Source: Pseudomonas sp. 10S4
GTDB lineage: Bacteria > Pseudomonadota > Gammaproteobacteria > Pseudomonadales > Pseudomonadaceae
DNA length: 64,000 bases
Reading direction: 5' to 3'
Assembly (NCBI RefSeq): GCF_034344865.1
Contig: NZ_CP133774.1
Coordinates: 3,410,001-3,474,000 of the forward strand
The notes under the pieces are model-generated. The model was not told where the DNA came from, ran no database searches, and saw nothing but the letters and a program-made list of their open reading frames with translations. Shown here in pieces: positions 52,651 through 62,471 of this stretch. The translations under genes and the position numbers were made by a program. Within the stretch, counting starts at the first letter, position 1, and each line of letters begins with the position of its first letter.

Positions 52651-53343
52651 TTAGATCAATTGGATCTCTTCGGTGCGCAACGCACGGTACTCGCCCGGTT
52701 TTAGCGCGTTATCGAGCAGCAGCGGGCCCATGCTTTCGCGGTGCAGGTGCAGCACCTTGTTGTCAAAGTGGCCGAACATGCGCTTCACCTGGTGATACCG
52801 GCCTTCGACGATGCCCAGCCGCGCGGACTTTGGCCCCAGCAGGACCAGTTCAGCGGGTTGGGTGGTGAGATCCTCGAAGGCGAAATACAGACCCTCGGTG
52901 AACTTGATCGCATACTCCGGGCCAATGTCCTGTTCGGTCTCGACGTAATAGACCTTCGGTAGTTTGGTCTGGGGTTGGGTCAGGCGGCGCGACCAGCTGC
53001 CGTCGTTGGTGATGATCATCAGGCCGGTGGTGTTGAAGTCCAGGCGACCGGCGATGTGCAGGTCGTCCTTGTCCGGCTCATGGATCAGGTCGAGCACAGT
53101 CGGGTGTTGCGGATCGCGGGTGGCGCTGACGCAGCCGGGCGGCTTGTTCAGCATGAAGTAGCGCGCCGGTTTACCGACTTGCAGCACTTCATCGTCGACT
53201 TCCACGCGACTGAACTCCAGCACCTCGGCATGCGGGTCGCTGACGACTTTTGCGTCGATCCGCACGCGTTTTTCCACCAGCAACAGACGAACCTGCTTAC
53301 GGTTGAAGCGCGGCAGGTTGCTGAGGAAACGGTCGACACGCAT
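52651..53343 (-). CDS. rsuA: 16S rRNA pseudouridine(516) synthase RsuA
   Basis: A 230-residue protein: S4-type RNA-binding domain at ~1-60 (MRVDRFLSNLPRFNRKQVRL), catalytic domain with the Asp motif HIAGRLDFNTTGLMIITNDG (~residue 104), and LGIVEGRYHQVKRMFGHFDN near the end. RsuA modifies U516 of 16S rRNA. Length and motifs fit. Single gene. Confidence 0.92.
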   Translation of the reverse strand: MRVDRFLSNLPRFNRKQVRLLLVEKRVRIDAKVVSDPHAEVLEFSRVEVDDEVLQVGKPARYFMLNKPPGCVSATRDPQHPTVLDLIHEPDKDDLHIAGRLDFNTTGLMIITNDGSWSRRLTQPQTKLPKVYYVETEQDIGPEYAIKFTEGLYFAFEDLTTQPAELVLLGPKSARLGIVEGRYHQVKRMFGHFDNKVLHLHRESMGPLLLDNALKPGEYRALRTEEIQLI

Positions 53344-53376
53344 GGCTAGACGTCGGAGGGAAAAGGGCCGCGCATC

Positions 53377-53604
53377 TTACGTGATCGGCCGGGCCGCTGC
53401 TTGCAACTGCACCTCGACCTGCGCGCAGCGTGGGCACAGGCAGGAAATATCGCGCAACTCGGCCGGCAGCGCTTCGAGTACCGCCGGGTCGATGCTCACG
53501 CCGTAGCACCAGCAGGCGCGGTCGGCGGTTCGCGGGTTGGCCAGGCTGCAGTCGTTGGGGGCGCCGCAGGCCGGGCAGAGGTCAGGTTTCTTATTCAGCT
53601 TCAT
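53377..53604 (-). CDS. Small cysteine-rich (CWC-type) protein
   Basis: A 75-residue protein with CPACGAPNDC, ACWCYGV and CLCPRC: seven cysteines suited to binding zinc. ATG 53604 or an earlier ATG 53622 that overlaps the cyclase stop are both possible. Cysteine-rich CWC family, no known function. Probably co-transcribed with the cyclase gene, whose stop overlaps or lies ~10 bp upstream. Confidence 0.8.
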   Translation of the reverse strand: MKLNKKPDLCPACGAPNDCSLANPRTADRACWCYGVSIDPAVLEALPAELRDISCLCPRCAQVEVQLQAAARPIT

Positions 53605-53614
53605 ATTCAGCTTC

Positions 53615-55102
53615 TTATTCATAAGCGGAGTGAGGCATTTCCACGCAGGTGCGGTTGCGGCCGGCTTGTTTGGCCCGGTACATCGCATGATCGGCCCGGG
53701 ACAGCAGCGTGTGCAAGGTTTCATCCGGTTGCAGGGTGGTCAGGCCGATGCTCACCGTCAGTTGCAGCTCCTTGCCGTTGTAGGCATAACGCTGTTTTTG
53801 CACATGCTGACGGATTTTCTCGGCGATTTTCTGACCGGTCTCACCGTCGGTGTCCTTGAGCAGCACGATAAATTCCTCACCGCCCCAACGGCAGACGATG
53901 TCGGAATGGCGCAGGCAACTCTCCAGATCCCGGGCGAAACCGATCAGCACCTGATCGCCGGCCAAGTGGCCGTAGGTGTCGTTCAATACTTTGAAATGGT
54001 CCAGGTCCAGCAGCAACGCGGTCAGCGGTTTCGGTTCGCGCCGGGCTTCGTGCATCGCTTGTGCGGCCAGCAGGTCGAAGCCCCGGCGGTTGGGCAGTTC
54101 GGTCAGGCTGTCGAGGGTGGCTTGAGCCTGAATTTTGCTCTGATAGCGATGGATCACCCGGTTGAGCAGGGCCAGCACAATCAGCGTGACGACCAGGCAG
54201 ATCAGCAGGTTGAGGTACAGCGATTGGCGGATTTCGCTGAGGGCGCCGTCTTCGCGTTTGTCGACGAACAGGTACCAGTTCAGCTCGGGAATGAATCGCA
54301 CGTTGAGGAAATGGCCCTGACCCTGGACGGAATATTCGTAGCTGCCGCTGTGGGGTTTGGGCAATTGGCTGACCAGGCCTTTCATGCTGTCGAGTTCCCC
54401 CAGGCTTTGGCCAGCCCGCGCACCTTGCGGGCCACCGTCGGCCCCCGTGAGCACCAGCCGGCCGAAGGTGTCGACGAAGTACACGCTGCGCTGATAGCGC
54501 TGCTGGTACTTGTCGATCAGCTTGATCACCGCATCGACTGTCAGACCAACGCCTGCAGCGCCGATGAACTGGTCCTTGTAGTCATAGACCTTGTAGTTGA
54601 TGAAGAACGTCAGGTTGTCCTTGTTGGCCATGTCCGGATCGACGTTGATCTCGTAGGGCTCTTTCATGTCGCGAACGCGGAAGTACCAGGCGTCCCGCGG
54701 TTCGTCGGCTTTGATCTGCTTGAGTACGCCTTTGGCGTGGTAGTAGGTCAGGCTGCTATTGGAGACGAAAAACGCGGTGTAGGCGCCGTAGTGGGTCATG
54801 ACCTCGTTGAGGTAGCGAGTCATCTGGTCCGGGTCGTGCTCGCCGTTTACGACCCAGTCGCGCATGAAGGTGTCGCGGGACATCATCGAGGAAATCAGGA
54901 TAGGTCTGACGAGGTCTTTCTGGATTTCCGAGTAGACCGTGTCGGATGTCAGCGGCAATTCGGTGTTAACGATGTTGTCGCGGATTGACGCTCGCGAGGC
55001 GTAGTAACTGAGGAAGGACGTGGCGAGGAAACCGGCGCCCAGCAACGCAATCAGTGTGAGGACCAACGAACGTTGGGAATACAGCGGCGAGCGAAGCGGC
55101 AT
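53615..55102 (-). CDS. Membrane diguanylate cyclase with periplasmic Cache-type sensor
   Basis: A 495-residue protein from ATG 55102 (the frame extends upstream without a better start). TM1 (VLTLIALLGAGFLATSFLSY), a large periplasmic dCache-like sensor (~45-300: YFVDTFGRLVLTGADGG), TM2 (NLLICLVVTLIVLALLNRV), then GGDEF domain with LDSLTELPNRRGFDLLAAQA and active site RWGGEEFIVLL. Makes c-di-GMP on periplasmic cues. The GGEEF signature is intact; the inhibitory RxxD site is not evident. Confidence 0.92.
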   Translation of the reverse strand: MPLRSPLYSQRSLVLTLIALLGAGFLATSFLSYYASRASIRDNIVNTELPLTSDTVYSEIQKDLVRPILISSMMSRDTFMRDWVVNGEHDPDQMTRYLNEVMTHYGAYTAFFVSNSSLTYYHAKGVLKQIKADEPRDAWYFRVRDMKEPYEINVDPDMANKDNLTFFINYKVYDYKDQFIGAAGVGLTVDAVIKLIDKYQQRYQRSVYFVDTFGRLVLTGADGGPQGARAGQSLGELDSMKGLVSQLPKPHSGSYEYSVQGQGHFLNVRFIPELNWYLFVDKREDGALSEIRQSLYLNLLICLVVTLIVLALLNRVIHRYQSKIQAQATLDSLTELPNRRGFDLLAAQAMHEARREPKPLTALLLDLDHFKVLNDTYGHLAGDQVLIGFARDLESCLRHSDIVCRWGGEEFIVLLKDTDGETGQKIAEKIRQHVQKQRYAYNGKELQLTVSIGLTTLQPDETLHTLLSRADHAMYRAKQAGRNRTCVEMPHSAYE

Positions 55103-55206
55103 GGTGGTTCCGTTGGCAGTGACCCGATGGCAGCATTCTAGTGGCACTGCGCGCAAATAACTGCTCCAAATGATCGTTCCCACGCTCCACGAAAATTGCA
55201 CCGTAC

Positions 55207-55300
55207 ATTGTGGGAGAGAGCTCGCTCGCGATAGCGCCAGTACATTCACCTTTGATGTCGACTGATGCATCGCCATCGCGAGCAAGCTCGCTCCCACAGG
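55207..55300. repeat. REP pair (TGGGAGCGAGCTTGCTCGCG type)
   Basis: TTGTGGGAGAGAGCTCGCTC-GCGATAG and inverted CATCGCGAGCAAGCTCGCTC-CCACAGG, adjacent to the end of the allophanate hydrolase gene. Confidence 0.9.
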
Positions 55301-55307
55301 ATTTGTG

Positions 55308-57086
55308 TCAGCCAAGGCTTTTCAGATAAGCACGCCACCCACCCAAACGACTGATATCCACCGCCCCCTCCAATCCATAACCCTCACAAATAAACCCACT
55401 CTCCCACCGCCCATCCGCGAGCTGCACTTTGCCCAACCCCAGCGGCGCCGGAATCCCGGTCAAGAACGACCCCAACTCACTGCTCGGCAATTCCCACACC
55501 TCCACCGCAATCGCCACGCCACCCTCCTTCACCCGCACCATCCCCGGACGAAACGGCGGACCGCCGGCCAAGGCATACAGTTGATAGTCCGGCGAACTGA
55601 ACGTCGTCTCGACCAACCGCCCGCCGCGCTGCTTCAGTTGCCAGTTCAACGCGAGCCCCTCCAGATGCGCGCCACACACCACCAGCCTTGCGCGATCATT
55701 GCGGGCAATCACTGTCGGCGTCGGCGCAGCCAAACCTTGCAGACGCTGCAACCCATCCGCCACGCTCAACAGATACTGATCGGTAAACGCCCGGCCAAAC
55801 AGCGTCACACCCCACGGCAAACCATTGCCCATGAAACCGCTGGGCACGGCGACGGCGGCGTAGTCGAGCAGGTTCATGAAGTTGGTGTAGTAGCCCAACT
55901 CCGAATTGCGCAGCACCGGCTCGGCGGCCAGTTCCGCCAACGTCACCGGGCGACCGATGGTCGGTGTCAGCACGCAATCGAGGCCTTCCAGTGCCTGGTC
56001 GCACAGCGCCTTCAAGGTTTGCAGTCGATACTGCGCGCGGAAAGTCTGCACGCCGCTCACCGCCGGGGCCTTGGCCAGCACCGCGCGAATCACCGGGAGC
56101 ACCGCTTCCGGGTTTTGCTCCATCAATTCGCCGGCCACGCTGTAGCGTTCGGCCACCCACGGACCTTCATAGAGCAATCGCGCCGCTTCCAGGAATGGCG
56201 ACAGATCCAACTCCACCGCTTCACCGCCCAAGACTTTGAGTTGGTCGATGGCATCGCCGAACAACAGCGGGCCTTCAGGGCAACCGAAAAACTCCAGGTC
56301 CTGGGCACGGGGCACGCCGAAACGAAACGGACGCGGCGCACCGAATGCCGAGCCATCATTCAATGACGGATTGCTGCGACTGTAGGCGTCCCGTGGATCG
56401 AGGTGCGCCGTCAGCGCCAGCAACTGACTGGCCTCCCGAGCCGTGGCGGTGAAGGTCGTGACGCAATCAAGCGTGCGACACGCCGGCACCACGCCGCCCG
56501 TGGAGATCAGTCCTTTGGTGGCTTTCAAACCGACCAGATTATTCAGCGCCGCCGGCACCCGGCCCGAGCCCGCGGTGTCCGTCCCGAGGGAAAAACTCGC
56601 CACACCCAACGCCACTGCCAACGAAGATCCGGCACTGGAACCGCCCGACGGATACTCCGGCAACACGCTGTTCGGGCAGGCGCCATAAGGTGAGCGACTG
56701 CCATTCAGCCCCGTGGCGAACTGGTCGAGATTGGTCTTGCCCAGCGGAATTGCCCCCAGCGCCAGCAACTGCTCGACGATGGTTGCCGAACGCTCCGGCA
56801 CATAGGCAAACGCCGGGCACGCCGCCGTGGTCGGAATGCCTGCCAGATCGATGTTGTCCTTGATCGCGAACGGCACGCCGTACAGCGGCAGGCTGTCGAC
56901 ATCGCAACCGTCGAGCGCGGCGAGGTACGGCTCCAGTTCCTCGACACTGAGCAAGTGGATGAACAGGTGATAATCCGGGTTCAGCGCCGCGGCTTTGTCC
57001 CGCAGGCTCAGCAACAGTTGCCGAGGCGTGGTGTGGCGGTCGCGATAGGCGCTACGCAGGGCGTCGAGTTGCAGATTGAAGTTCAT
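55308..57086 (-). CDS. atzF: Allophanate hydrolase
   Basis: A 592-residue amidase-signature enzyme: catalytic Lys in PFAIKDNIDLAGIPTTAACP, the Ser-Ser pair in YPSGGSSAGSSLAVALGVAS and SLGTDTAGSGRVPAALNNL (~residues 80-190). The C-terminal ~130 residues (LVVCGAHLEGLALNWQLKQR) are the extra allophanate-hydrolase domain. It splits allophanate to ammonia and CO2. It is the last gene of the carboxylase operon (24-bp gap). Full length, no disruption. Confidence 0.93.
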   Translation of the reverse strand: MNFNLQLDALRSAYRDRHTTPRQLLLSLRDKAAALNPDYHLFIHLLSVEELEPYLAALDGCDVDSLPLYGVPFAIKDNIDLAGIPTTAACPAFAYVPERSATIVEQLLALGAIPLGKTNLDQFATGLNGSRSPYGACPNSVLPEYPSGGSSAGSSLAVALGVASFSLGTDTAGSGRVPAALNNLVGLKATKGLISTGGVVPACRTLDCVTTFTATAREASQLLALTAHLDPRDAYSRSNPSLNDGSAFGAPRPFRFGVPRAQDLEFFGCPEGPLLFGDAIDQLKVLGGEAVELDLSPFLEAARLLYEGPWVAERYSVAGELMEQNPEAVLPVIRAVLAKAPAVSGVQTFRAQYRLQTLKALCDQALEGLDCVLTPTIGRPVTLAELAAEPVLRNSELGYYTNFMNLLDYAAVAVPSGFMGNGLPWGVTLFGRAFTDQYLLSVADGLQRLQGLAAPTPTVIARNDRARLVVCGAHLEGLALNWQLKQRGGRLVETTFSSPDYQLYALAGGPPFRPGMVRVKEGGVAIAVEVWELPSSELGSFLTGIPAPLGLGKVQLADGRWESGFICEGYGLEGAVDISRLGGWRAYLKSLG

Positions 57087-57110
57087 GGCTTGATCCTTTT
57101 CAAAATGAGT

Positions 57111-59657
57111 TCAGTCGAGGTCCAGCACCACGACCCGCTGCCCGGCGCGCACCGCCGAACCCGGTTGCACACGAATCTCGCGCACGACGCCGGCCATCGG
57201 CGCGAGCAGCGGGATTTCCATCTTCATCGACTCCAGAATCACCAGCACATCCCCGGCTGCCACGCGGCTGCCGACCTCAACCGACACCTGCCAGAGGTTG
57301 CCGGCGATGTGGCTGTCGATGCTTTGTTGACCGCAGGCCAGCGGTGCGTCTTCGGTGGCTTCGGGGATCAGTTCCTCGCTGTCGAAATGCGCTTGTCCGC
57401 TGGCGATCCAGCGTTCGCGCTCGGCGTTGAACGCGCCTTTTTGCTGATCCCGAAACGCCGCAATGCTCTCGGCTTCCTTCGCCAAAAACGCCTGGTAATC
57501 CGCCAGGTTCAACTGGCTGTGTTCGATGTTCAGCTCGAAGCGCCCGAGGGGAAAATCCCGTCGAATGCGCAGCAATTCGTCAGCGCTCACCGGGTAGAAA
57601 CGGATCTGATCGAAGAACCTCAGCAACCACGGTTTGCCATCGAACGCGGCAACCTCGCGATAGCGATTCCACATCTGCAATGTGCGCCCGACAAACTGAT
57701 AACCGCCGGGGCCTTCCATGCCGTACACGCACAGGTAGGCGCCACCGATGCCCACCGAATTCTCGGCAGTCCAGGTACGAGCCGGGTTGTATTTGGTGGT
57801 CACCAGCCGATGGCGCGGGTCGAGCGGGGTGGCGACCGGTGCGCCGAGGTAGACGTCACCGAGGCCCATCACCAGATAGCTGGCGTCGAACACCGTGCGC
57901 TGCACTTCGTCGAGGTTCGGCAGGTCGTTGATGCGGCGGATAAACTCCAGATTGCTCGGGCACCACGGCGCGTCTTTGCGCACGGTGGTCATGTACTTTT
58001 CGATTGCCAATTGGCACGCCGGATCGTCCCAGGACAACGGCAGATGGACGATGCGCGAAGGTACTTGCAGGTCCTTGGCGGCGCACACGGCGTCCCATTC
58101 ACCGGCGATGATGCCGAGCAGATCGGCCAGCGGCAGTTGCTCCGGTTGGTAGTGCACCTGCAGTGAGCGGATGCCCGGCGTCAGGTCGATTACGCCGTGC
58201 AGGTGTTTGCTTTCCAGTGCCTGCATCAAGGCGTGGGCGCGGAAGCGCAGAACCAGATCAAGTTCAGGTGCGCCGATTTCCAAAAGCAGATGAGTGTCGC
58301 CCGACAACCTCGCGACTAGCCTCGTATCTGACTGCCCGATATCCAATACCACAGGCGACTCAACCCCCTGTGGGAGCGGGCTTGCTCGCGAAGAGGGCGT
58401 GTCAGTCGGTGTTAATGTGTCTGATACACCGCTTTCGCGAGCAAGCCCGCTCCCACAGGGATCCCATTCCAAGGCAAGTGAGCGGGCCGTCTTGAGATCG
58501 ACTGGGTGGAACTGAACCTTATCCCCAGCCTTAAGCTGCCCCAACTGCCAAAGATCCGCTTCTATCACCGTCACCGGGCAAACAAACCCGCCCAGGCTCG
58601 GACCATCAGGCCCAAGGATCACCGGCATATCCCCGGTAAAATCCACCGCCCCTATCGCATACGGATTGTCATGAATATTCGATGGGTGCAATCCGGCTTC
58701 ACCACCATCCGCCCGTACCCATTCCGGCTTCGGCCCGATCAACCGCACGCCGGTACGGCTGGAATTGAAATGCACTTCCCACTCAGTGGCGAAGAAGATG
58801 CCGATGTAGTTTTCGGTGAAGTATTGCGGTGCACCATGCGGACCATAGATCACCCGAATCTGCCGCACCGCAGGCAACTCTGCGATTTGAGACAGTTGCC
58901 CTCCGACACTGCGATCACTCAACGCCGACACATGCAACACATCCCCGGCCCGCAGCGCTCGACCGCCATGCCCGCCGAACTGCCCGAGGGTGAAAGTGCT
59001 TTTGCTGCCCAGATAGTCCGGCACTTGCAGGCCACCGCGCAGGCACAAATAGCTACGGGCGCCGGCCCCGGCAATCGTGCCGAGGCTCAACGTAGCGCCC
59101 GCCGGGATCAGCAACGCGGTGTTCATCGGCACCGCTTCACCGTTCAACGTCAATGGAATCACCGCTCCCGTCACCGCGACCACCGCCTCGCAGTTGAAGC
59201 GCAGCAACGGTCCGCTCATGGTGATTTCCAGCGCCGCAAGGCCTTCGTCATTCCCCAGCAGACGATTGCCCAAGCGCAACGCCCGACTGTCCATCGGTCC
59301 CGACGGCGGCACGCCCACCGCCCAGTAACCGAGGCGACCTGGATAATCCTGAACGCTGGTTTGCGTGCCGGCGCTGAGCACTTCAAAGGTGTTGGCCTGA
59401 TACGCCAGACCTTCCAGGCAACGAGTCCACGGCTGACCGCTGGCGAAAGGCGTATCGAGCAGAATCTGCCGCAGGTAATCGCGGTTGGTTTCTACGCCGT
59501 AGAGCAGGCTGTCACCCAGCGCTTGGTGCAGATCCGCACGCGCCTGTTCGCGGGTCGGCGCCCAACTGATGACTTTGGCGATCATCGGATCGAAGTACGG
59601 CGGGATCTCGCAACCGGCCTCGACCCACGTGTCGATGCGCAGCTTTTTCCATCGCAA
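57111..59657 (-). CDS. uca: Urea/guanidine carboxylase, C-terminal piece (allophanate-synthesis and biotin domains)
   Basis: An 848-residue open frame continuing the carboxylase after a frameshift at ~59650. Starts at [20 protein letters not shown] (end of the biotin carboxylase), then AHS1/AHS2-type carboxyltransferase domains ([58 protein letters not shown] region) and the C-terminal biotinyl domain with [19 protein letters not shown], where Lys of MKM is biotinylated. A REP pair at 58366-58461 is read in frame, adding ~32 residues ([15 protein letters not shown]...). The insertion separates the carboxyltransferase domains and could impair folding. Confidence 0.86.
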   Translation of the reverse strand: MRWKKLRIDTWVEAGCEIPPYFDPMIAKVISWAPTREQARADLHQALGDSLLYGVETNRDYLRQILLDTPFASGQPWTRCLEGLAYQANTFEVLSAGTQTSVQDYPGRLGYWAVGVPPSGPMDSRALRLGNRLLGNDEGLAALEITMSGPLLRFNCEAVVAVTGAVIPLTLNGEAVPMNTALLIPAGATLSLGTIAGAGARSYLCLRGGLQVPDYLGSKSTFTLGQFGGHGGRALRAGDVLHVSALSDRSVGGQLSQIAELPAVRQIRVIYGPHGAPQYFTENYIGIFFATEWEVHFNSSRTGVRLIGPKPEWVRADGGEAGLHPSNIHDNPYAIGAVDFTGDMPVILGPDGPSLGGFVCPVTVIEADLWQLGQLKAGDKVQFHPVDLKTARSLALEWDPCGSGLARESGVSDTLTPTDTPSSRASPLPQGVESPVVLDIGQSDTRLVARLSGDTHLLLEIGAPELDLVLRFRAHALMQALESKHLHGVIDLTPGIRSLQVHYQPEQLPLADLLGIIAGEWDAVCAAKDLQVPSRIVHLPLSWDDPACQLAIEKYMTTVRKDAPWCPSNLEFIRRINDLPNLDEVQRTVFDASYLVMGLGDVYLGAPVATPLDPRHRLVTTKYNPARTWTAENSVGIGGAYLCVYGMEGPGGYQFVGRTLQMWNRYREVAAFDGKPWLLRFFDQIRFYPVSADELLRIRRDFPLGRFELNIEHSQLNLADYQAFLAKEAESIAAFRDQQKGAFNAERERWIASGQAHFDSEELIPEATEDAPLACGQQSIDSHIAGNLWQVSVEVGSRVAAGDVLVILESMKMEIPLLAPMAGVVREIRVQPGSAVRAGQRVVVLDLD
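58366..58461. repeat. REP pair inside the carboxylase reading frame
   Basis: CCCTGTGGGAGCGGGCTTGC-TCGCGAAG and inverted CTTTCGCGAGCAAGCCCGCT-CCCACAGGG, 96 bp, a multiple of three and without in-frame stops, so translation passes through it. The only REP in the window that is entirely within a gene. Confidence 0.9.
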
Positions 59658-60748
59658 ACCGGGAAATTCACCGCCGTCAGCAAACCAGGACTCGGCTGGA
59701 AATCCCGGCCCGGATCTTCGGCATACAGCCGCGCCTGAATCGCATGACCGTGCGCTTTCAAGCCTCGGCTCAACTCGCTCAGCGGCGGCAAATCACCGGC
59801 CGCCAGTTCGACCATCCAGCCCACCAGGTCCACGCCCCACACCTGTTCGGTGACGCCGTGCTCCACCTGCAACCGGGTGTTCACTTCCAGAAAGTAGAAG
59901 CGCTGGTCCTCGCTGTCGAAGACAAATTCCACCGTGCCGGCACTTCGGTAATTCACTGCTTTGGCCAGTTTGATCGCCGCTGCGCACAGCTCATCGGCCA
60001 TGCCTTCGGGCAGGTTCGGCGCCGGGGTTTCTTCGAGGACTTTCTGATTGCGTCGCTGCACCGAGCAGTCGCGCACGCCGAGGGCAATAACCTCGCCGCG
60101 ACCATTGCCGAACACCTGCACTTCCAGGTGACGGGCGCGCTGGATGTACTTCTCGATGAACACCCCGGCGTCGCTGAAGTTGTTCTGACCGAGGCGTTTG
60201 ACCGCTTCAAAGGATTCGCTCAACTCGGCAGCGCTGCGGCACACGCGCATGCCGATGCCGCCACCGCCCGCAGTGCTTTTCAGCATCACTGGATAGCCGA
60301 CCTGTTCGCCGGCAATCAACGCCGCTTCGAGGCTGTCGAGCAACTCCGTGCCTTCGAGCATCGGCACGCCGTGTTGTTTGGCCAAGGCGCGGGCGGTGTG
60401 CTTGAGGCCGAACACTCGCAGCTGCTCCGGCGTCGGGCCGATGAAGGCGATGTTCGCCGCTTCACAGGCTTCGGCGAATGCGGCGTTTTCCGAGAGAAAA
60501 CCGTAGCCGGGATGGATCGCCGTGGCGCCAGTGGAGTGGGCGATGGCGAGGATTTTATCCACCGCCAGATAAGTGCCGGCGGCAGCACCTTCACCGAGGC
60601 TGTGGGCTTCGTCGGCTTGCAAGATGTGCAAACTCGCGGCATCGGCTTGGGAGTAAACGGCGACGCCCTTGACCTGCAATTCACGCAGTGTGCGCAGGAT
60701 GCGGCAGGCAATCGCGCCACGGTTGGCAATCAGGACTTTTTCGAACAT
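59582..60748 (-). CDS. uca: Urea/guanidine carboxylase, N-terminal piece (biotin carboxylase domain)
   Basis: About 366 residues of the biotin carboxylase domain from ATG 60748: [20 protein letters not shown], the ATP-grasp loop [36 protein letters not shown]. The frame breaks at ~59650 in GATGGAAAAAGCTG, in a five-A run. One missing base there would join it to the next piece and make a normal ~1200-residue enzyme. Until the break is confirmed, the gene should be treated as frameshifted. REP-containing gap upstream (331 bp). Confidence 0.88.
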   Translation of the reverse strand: MFEKVLIANRGAIACRILRTLRELQVKGVAVYSQADAASLHILQADEAHSLGEGAAAGTYLAVDKILAIAHSTGATAIHPGYGFLSENAAFAEACEAANIAFIGPTPEQLRVFGLKHTARALAKQHGVPMLEGTELLDSLEAALIAGEQVGYPVMLKSTAGGGGIGMRVCRSAAELSESFEAVKRLGQNNFSDAGVFIEKYIQRARHLEVQVFGNGRGEVIALGVRDCSVQRRNQKVLEETPAPNLPEGMADELCAAAIKLAKAVNYRSAGTVEFVFDSEDQRFYFLEVNTRLQVEHGVTEQVWGVDLVGWMVELAAGDLPPLSELSRGLKAHGHAIQARLYAEDPGRDFQPSPGLLTAVNFPVCDGKSCASTRGSRPVARSRRTSIR

Positions 60749-61079
60749 GGCAAAACCCCCGGAGGCGATCAAGCATCAGCCTCGACCTGGGATGCGGGCC
60801 GTCCCGCAGTTTTTCGAAATGCACCCGGGCCGTCCCGGATGAACGAATTTCGCGCTTTTTGTGGCGAGGGAGCTTGCTCCCGCTCGGCTGCGTAGCAGTC
60901 GCAAAACCAGCCGCCACGGTGTCTCAGGCTCAGCCGTGTTGCCGGGTTTGGGGCCGCTTCGCGACCCAGCGGGAGCAAGCTCCCGCGCCACAAGGTTTAG
61001 CGGTGCTCTCGCTGTTGCAGGCACTGCCCGGATCGGGCCTGGCACAGGGCAAACAACCACCGCCGCAACCGCGCCATTT
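60749..61079. other. 331-bp gap in the carboxylase operon with a REP pair
   Basis: REP pair at 60860-60994; the remaining sequence holds a short GGGCCGTCCCG repeat (60805, 60830). No gene seen. A promoter or mRNA processing point could lie here. Confidence 0.5.
60860..60994. repeat. REP pair (GTGGCGAGGGAGCTTGCTCC type)
   Basis: TGTGGCGAGGGAGCTTGCTC-CCGCTCGGCTGCGTAGCAG and inverted GCTTCGCGACCCAGCGGGAG-CAAGCTCCCGCGCCACAA. Confidence 0.9.
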
Positions 61080-61721
61080 TCAGTTCCATACCAGTAACTC
61101 CGCAGGTGTCGGGTTGTAGGCATTGCACGGATTGTTCAATTGCGGGCAATTCGAAATCAGCACAATCACGTCCATCTCCGCCCGCAAATCAACGTATTTG
61201 CCCGGCGCCGAAATCCCGTCTTCAAAGGTCAGCCCACCGTCGGCGGTGACCGGCACGTTCATGAAGAAGTTGATGTTCGGTCCGATGTCGCCCTTACCGA
61301 GTCGCCCGTCGTGGACGCAGGCCCGCAGGTAGTTGTCGCGGCAGCTGTGCATGTAGCGTTTCTCCAACGCATAACGCACGGTGTTGCTCTCTTGGGCGCA
61401 GGCGCCGCCGAGGGTGTCGTGGCGCCCGCAAGTGTCGGCGACGAGGGTCAGCATCGGTTTGCCGAGGTTGGAATAGAGCACGCTGCCGGTGCTGAGGTAG
61501 ACGCTGTTTTGCCGGCGCAGCGTGCGTTGCACGTCGTAGCGTTCCTTCGGATTGGCGACGCTGTAGAACAAGGTATCGACCGCTTGATTGCCTTCCAGGT
61601 CGAGGATGCGCAAGGTCTGGCCGGCCTTGACCTCCATCAGCCAGGGTTCCCCGGCGGGGATGGTGGCGCGGTAGATCGCAGTTTCTGGCAGCTGATGAGT
61701 GGTAGCGATGGCGAGTGACAT
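61080..61721 (-). CDS. DUF1989 protein, carboxyguanidine deiminase subunit (UAAP2-type)
   Basis: A 213-residue protein of the urea-amidolyase-associated DUF1989 family, from ATG 61721. Cys and His residues of the metal-binding type are in [20 protein letters not shown] and [40 protein letters not shown] opens the domain. Published work identifies paired DUF1989 proteins as the two subunits of carboxyguanidine deiminase (CgdAB), converting carboxyguanidine to allophanate. Which subunit this is cannot be told by eye. Preceded by its partner with an 11-bp gap. Confidence 0.82.
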   Translation of the reverse strand: MSLAIATTHQLPETAIYRATIPAGEPWLMEVKAGQTLRILDLEGNQAVDTLFYSVANPKERYDVQRTLRRQNSVYLSTGSVLYSNLGKPMLTLVADTCGRHDTLGGACAQESNTVRYALEKRYMHSCRDNYLRACVHDGRLGKGDIGPNINFFMNVPVTADGGLTFEDGISAPGKYVDLRAEMDVIVLISNCPQLNNPCNAYNPTPAELLVWN

Positions 61722-61732
61722 GGCAGCGATCC

Positions 61733-62458
61733 TCAGGCGAACAAACGGTCGGTGTTGATAAAGCCGCGCTCGTTTTCCGGGCGCGAGGTGCGGCAATGTT
61801 CGGCGACACTGGCGTCTGCGTTCATCCAGCTCAGCTTCAGTGGTTTCGGCGCGTAGTCCGGCGACGGGTCCATCGGATGTTGCAGCGCGGTGAGCACCAC
61901 CAGCGTGTCCATCGGCGCATACAGCTCGATGTAGTCGCCAGCCTTGGAATTGCCTTCGACGAAGTGGAAACGCCCGGCCTCATCGACGTTCACCCGGCTG
62001 AACAGGTTGAGGGTCATCAGCAAGTCCGACAGGCCCAGACCCCACTTGCCCAGTTCCACCAGCAGGTTGTCAGTGCCGTTGCGGAAAAAGCCGTTGCGCA
62101 GCTCCTGATAACGGCCCTGGCCGTATTTTTCTGCGACTTCTTCAGCACACAAAACACCACCGAGGCTGTCACTCCAGCCGCACGTGTCGGCGGTGATCGC
62201 CGCCAGCACCCGGCCCATGTCCGAGTACAAACAATGGCCGCTGGTGAGCTTGGCGGTGTGTTGGCATTTGAGGCTGTCGGGCAGGTTCAGGCGTTCGGTT
62301 TTTTCATTGGCGTTGAGCAGCGTCAGGCTGACATTTGCACCGCCGCGCAGGTCGGTCAGGCGCAGCAATTGGCCGCGCTTCAAAACGAAGGAACGATGGC
62401 CGCCGCCAGGGAGCATTTCCTCGGCGAAGGGCGGGAACAGTCGGGTCGAATCAGTCAT
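61733..62458 (-). CDS. DUF1989 protein, carboxyguanidine deiminase subunit (UAAP1-type)
   Basis: A 241-residue protein from ATG 62458. Motifs parallel its partner: [40 protein letters not shown] and [20 protein letters not shown], with [18 protein letters not shown]. It lies 13 bp after the ATPase gene and forms the heteromeric enzyme with the next gene by family knowledge. Assigned as UAAP1 by order and length. Confidence 0.82.
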   Translation of the reverse strand: MTDSTRLFPPFAEEMLPGGGHRSFVLKRGQLLRLTDLRGGANVSLTLLNANEKTERLNLPDSLKCQHTAKLTSGHCLYSDMGRVLAAITADTCGWSDSLGGVLCAEEVAEKYGQGRYQELRNGFFRNGTDNLLVELGKWGLGLSDLLMTLNLFSRVNVDEAGRFHFVEGNSKAGDYIELYAPMDTLVVLTALQHPMDPSPDYAPKPLKLSWMNADASVAEHCRTSRPENERGFINTDRLFA

Positions 62459-62471
62459 GTGCAAAATCCTC

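Noticed and set aside
8914..60994. Repeated palindromes considered as a CRISPR array
   Set aside because: They are dispersed singly as inverted pairs, with no regular spacing and no cas genes.
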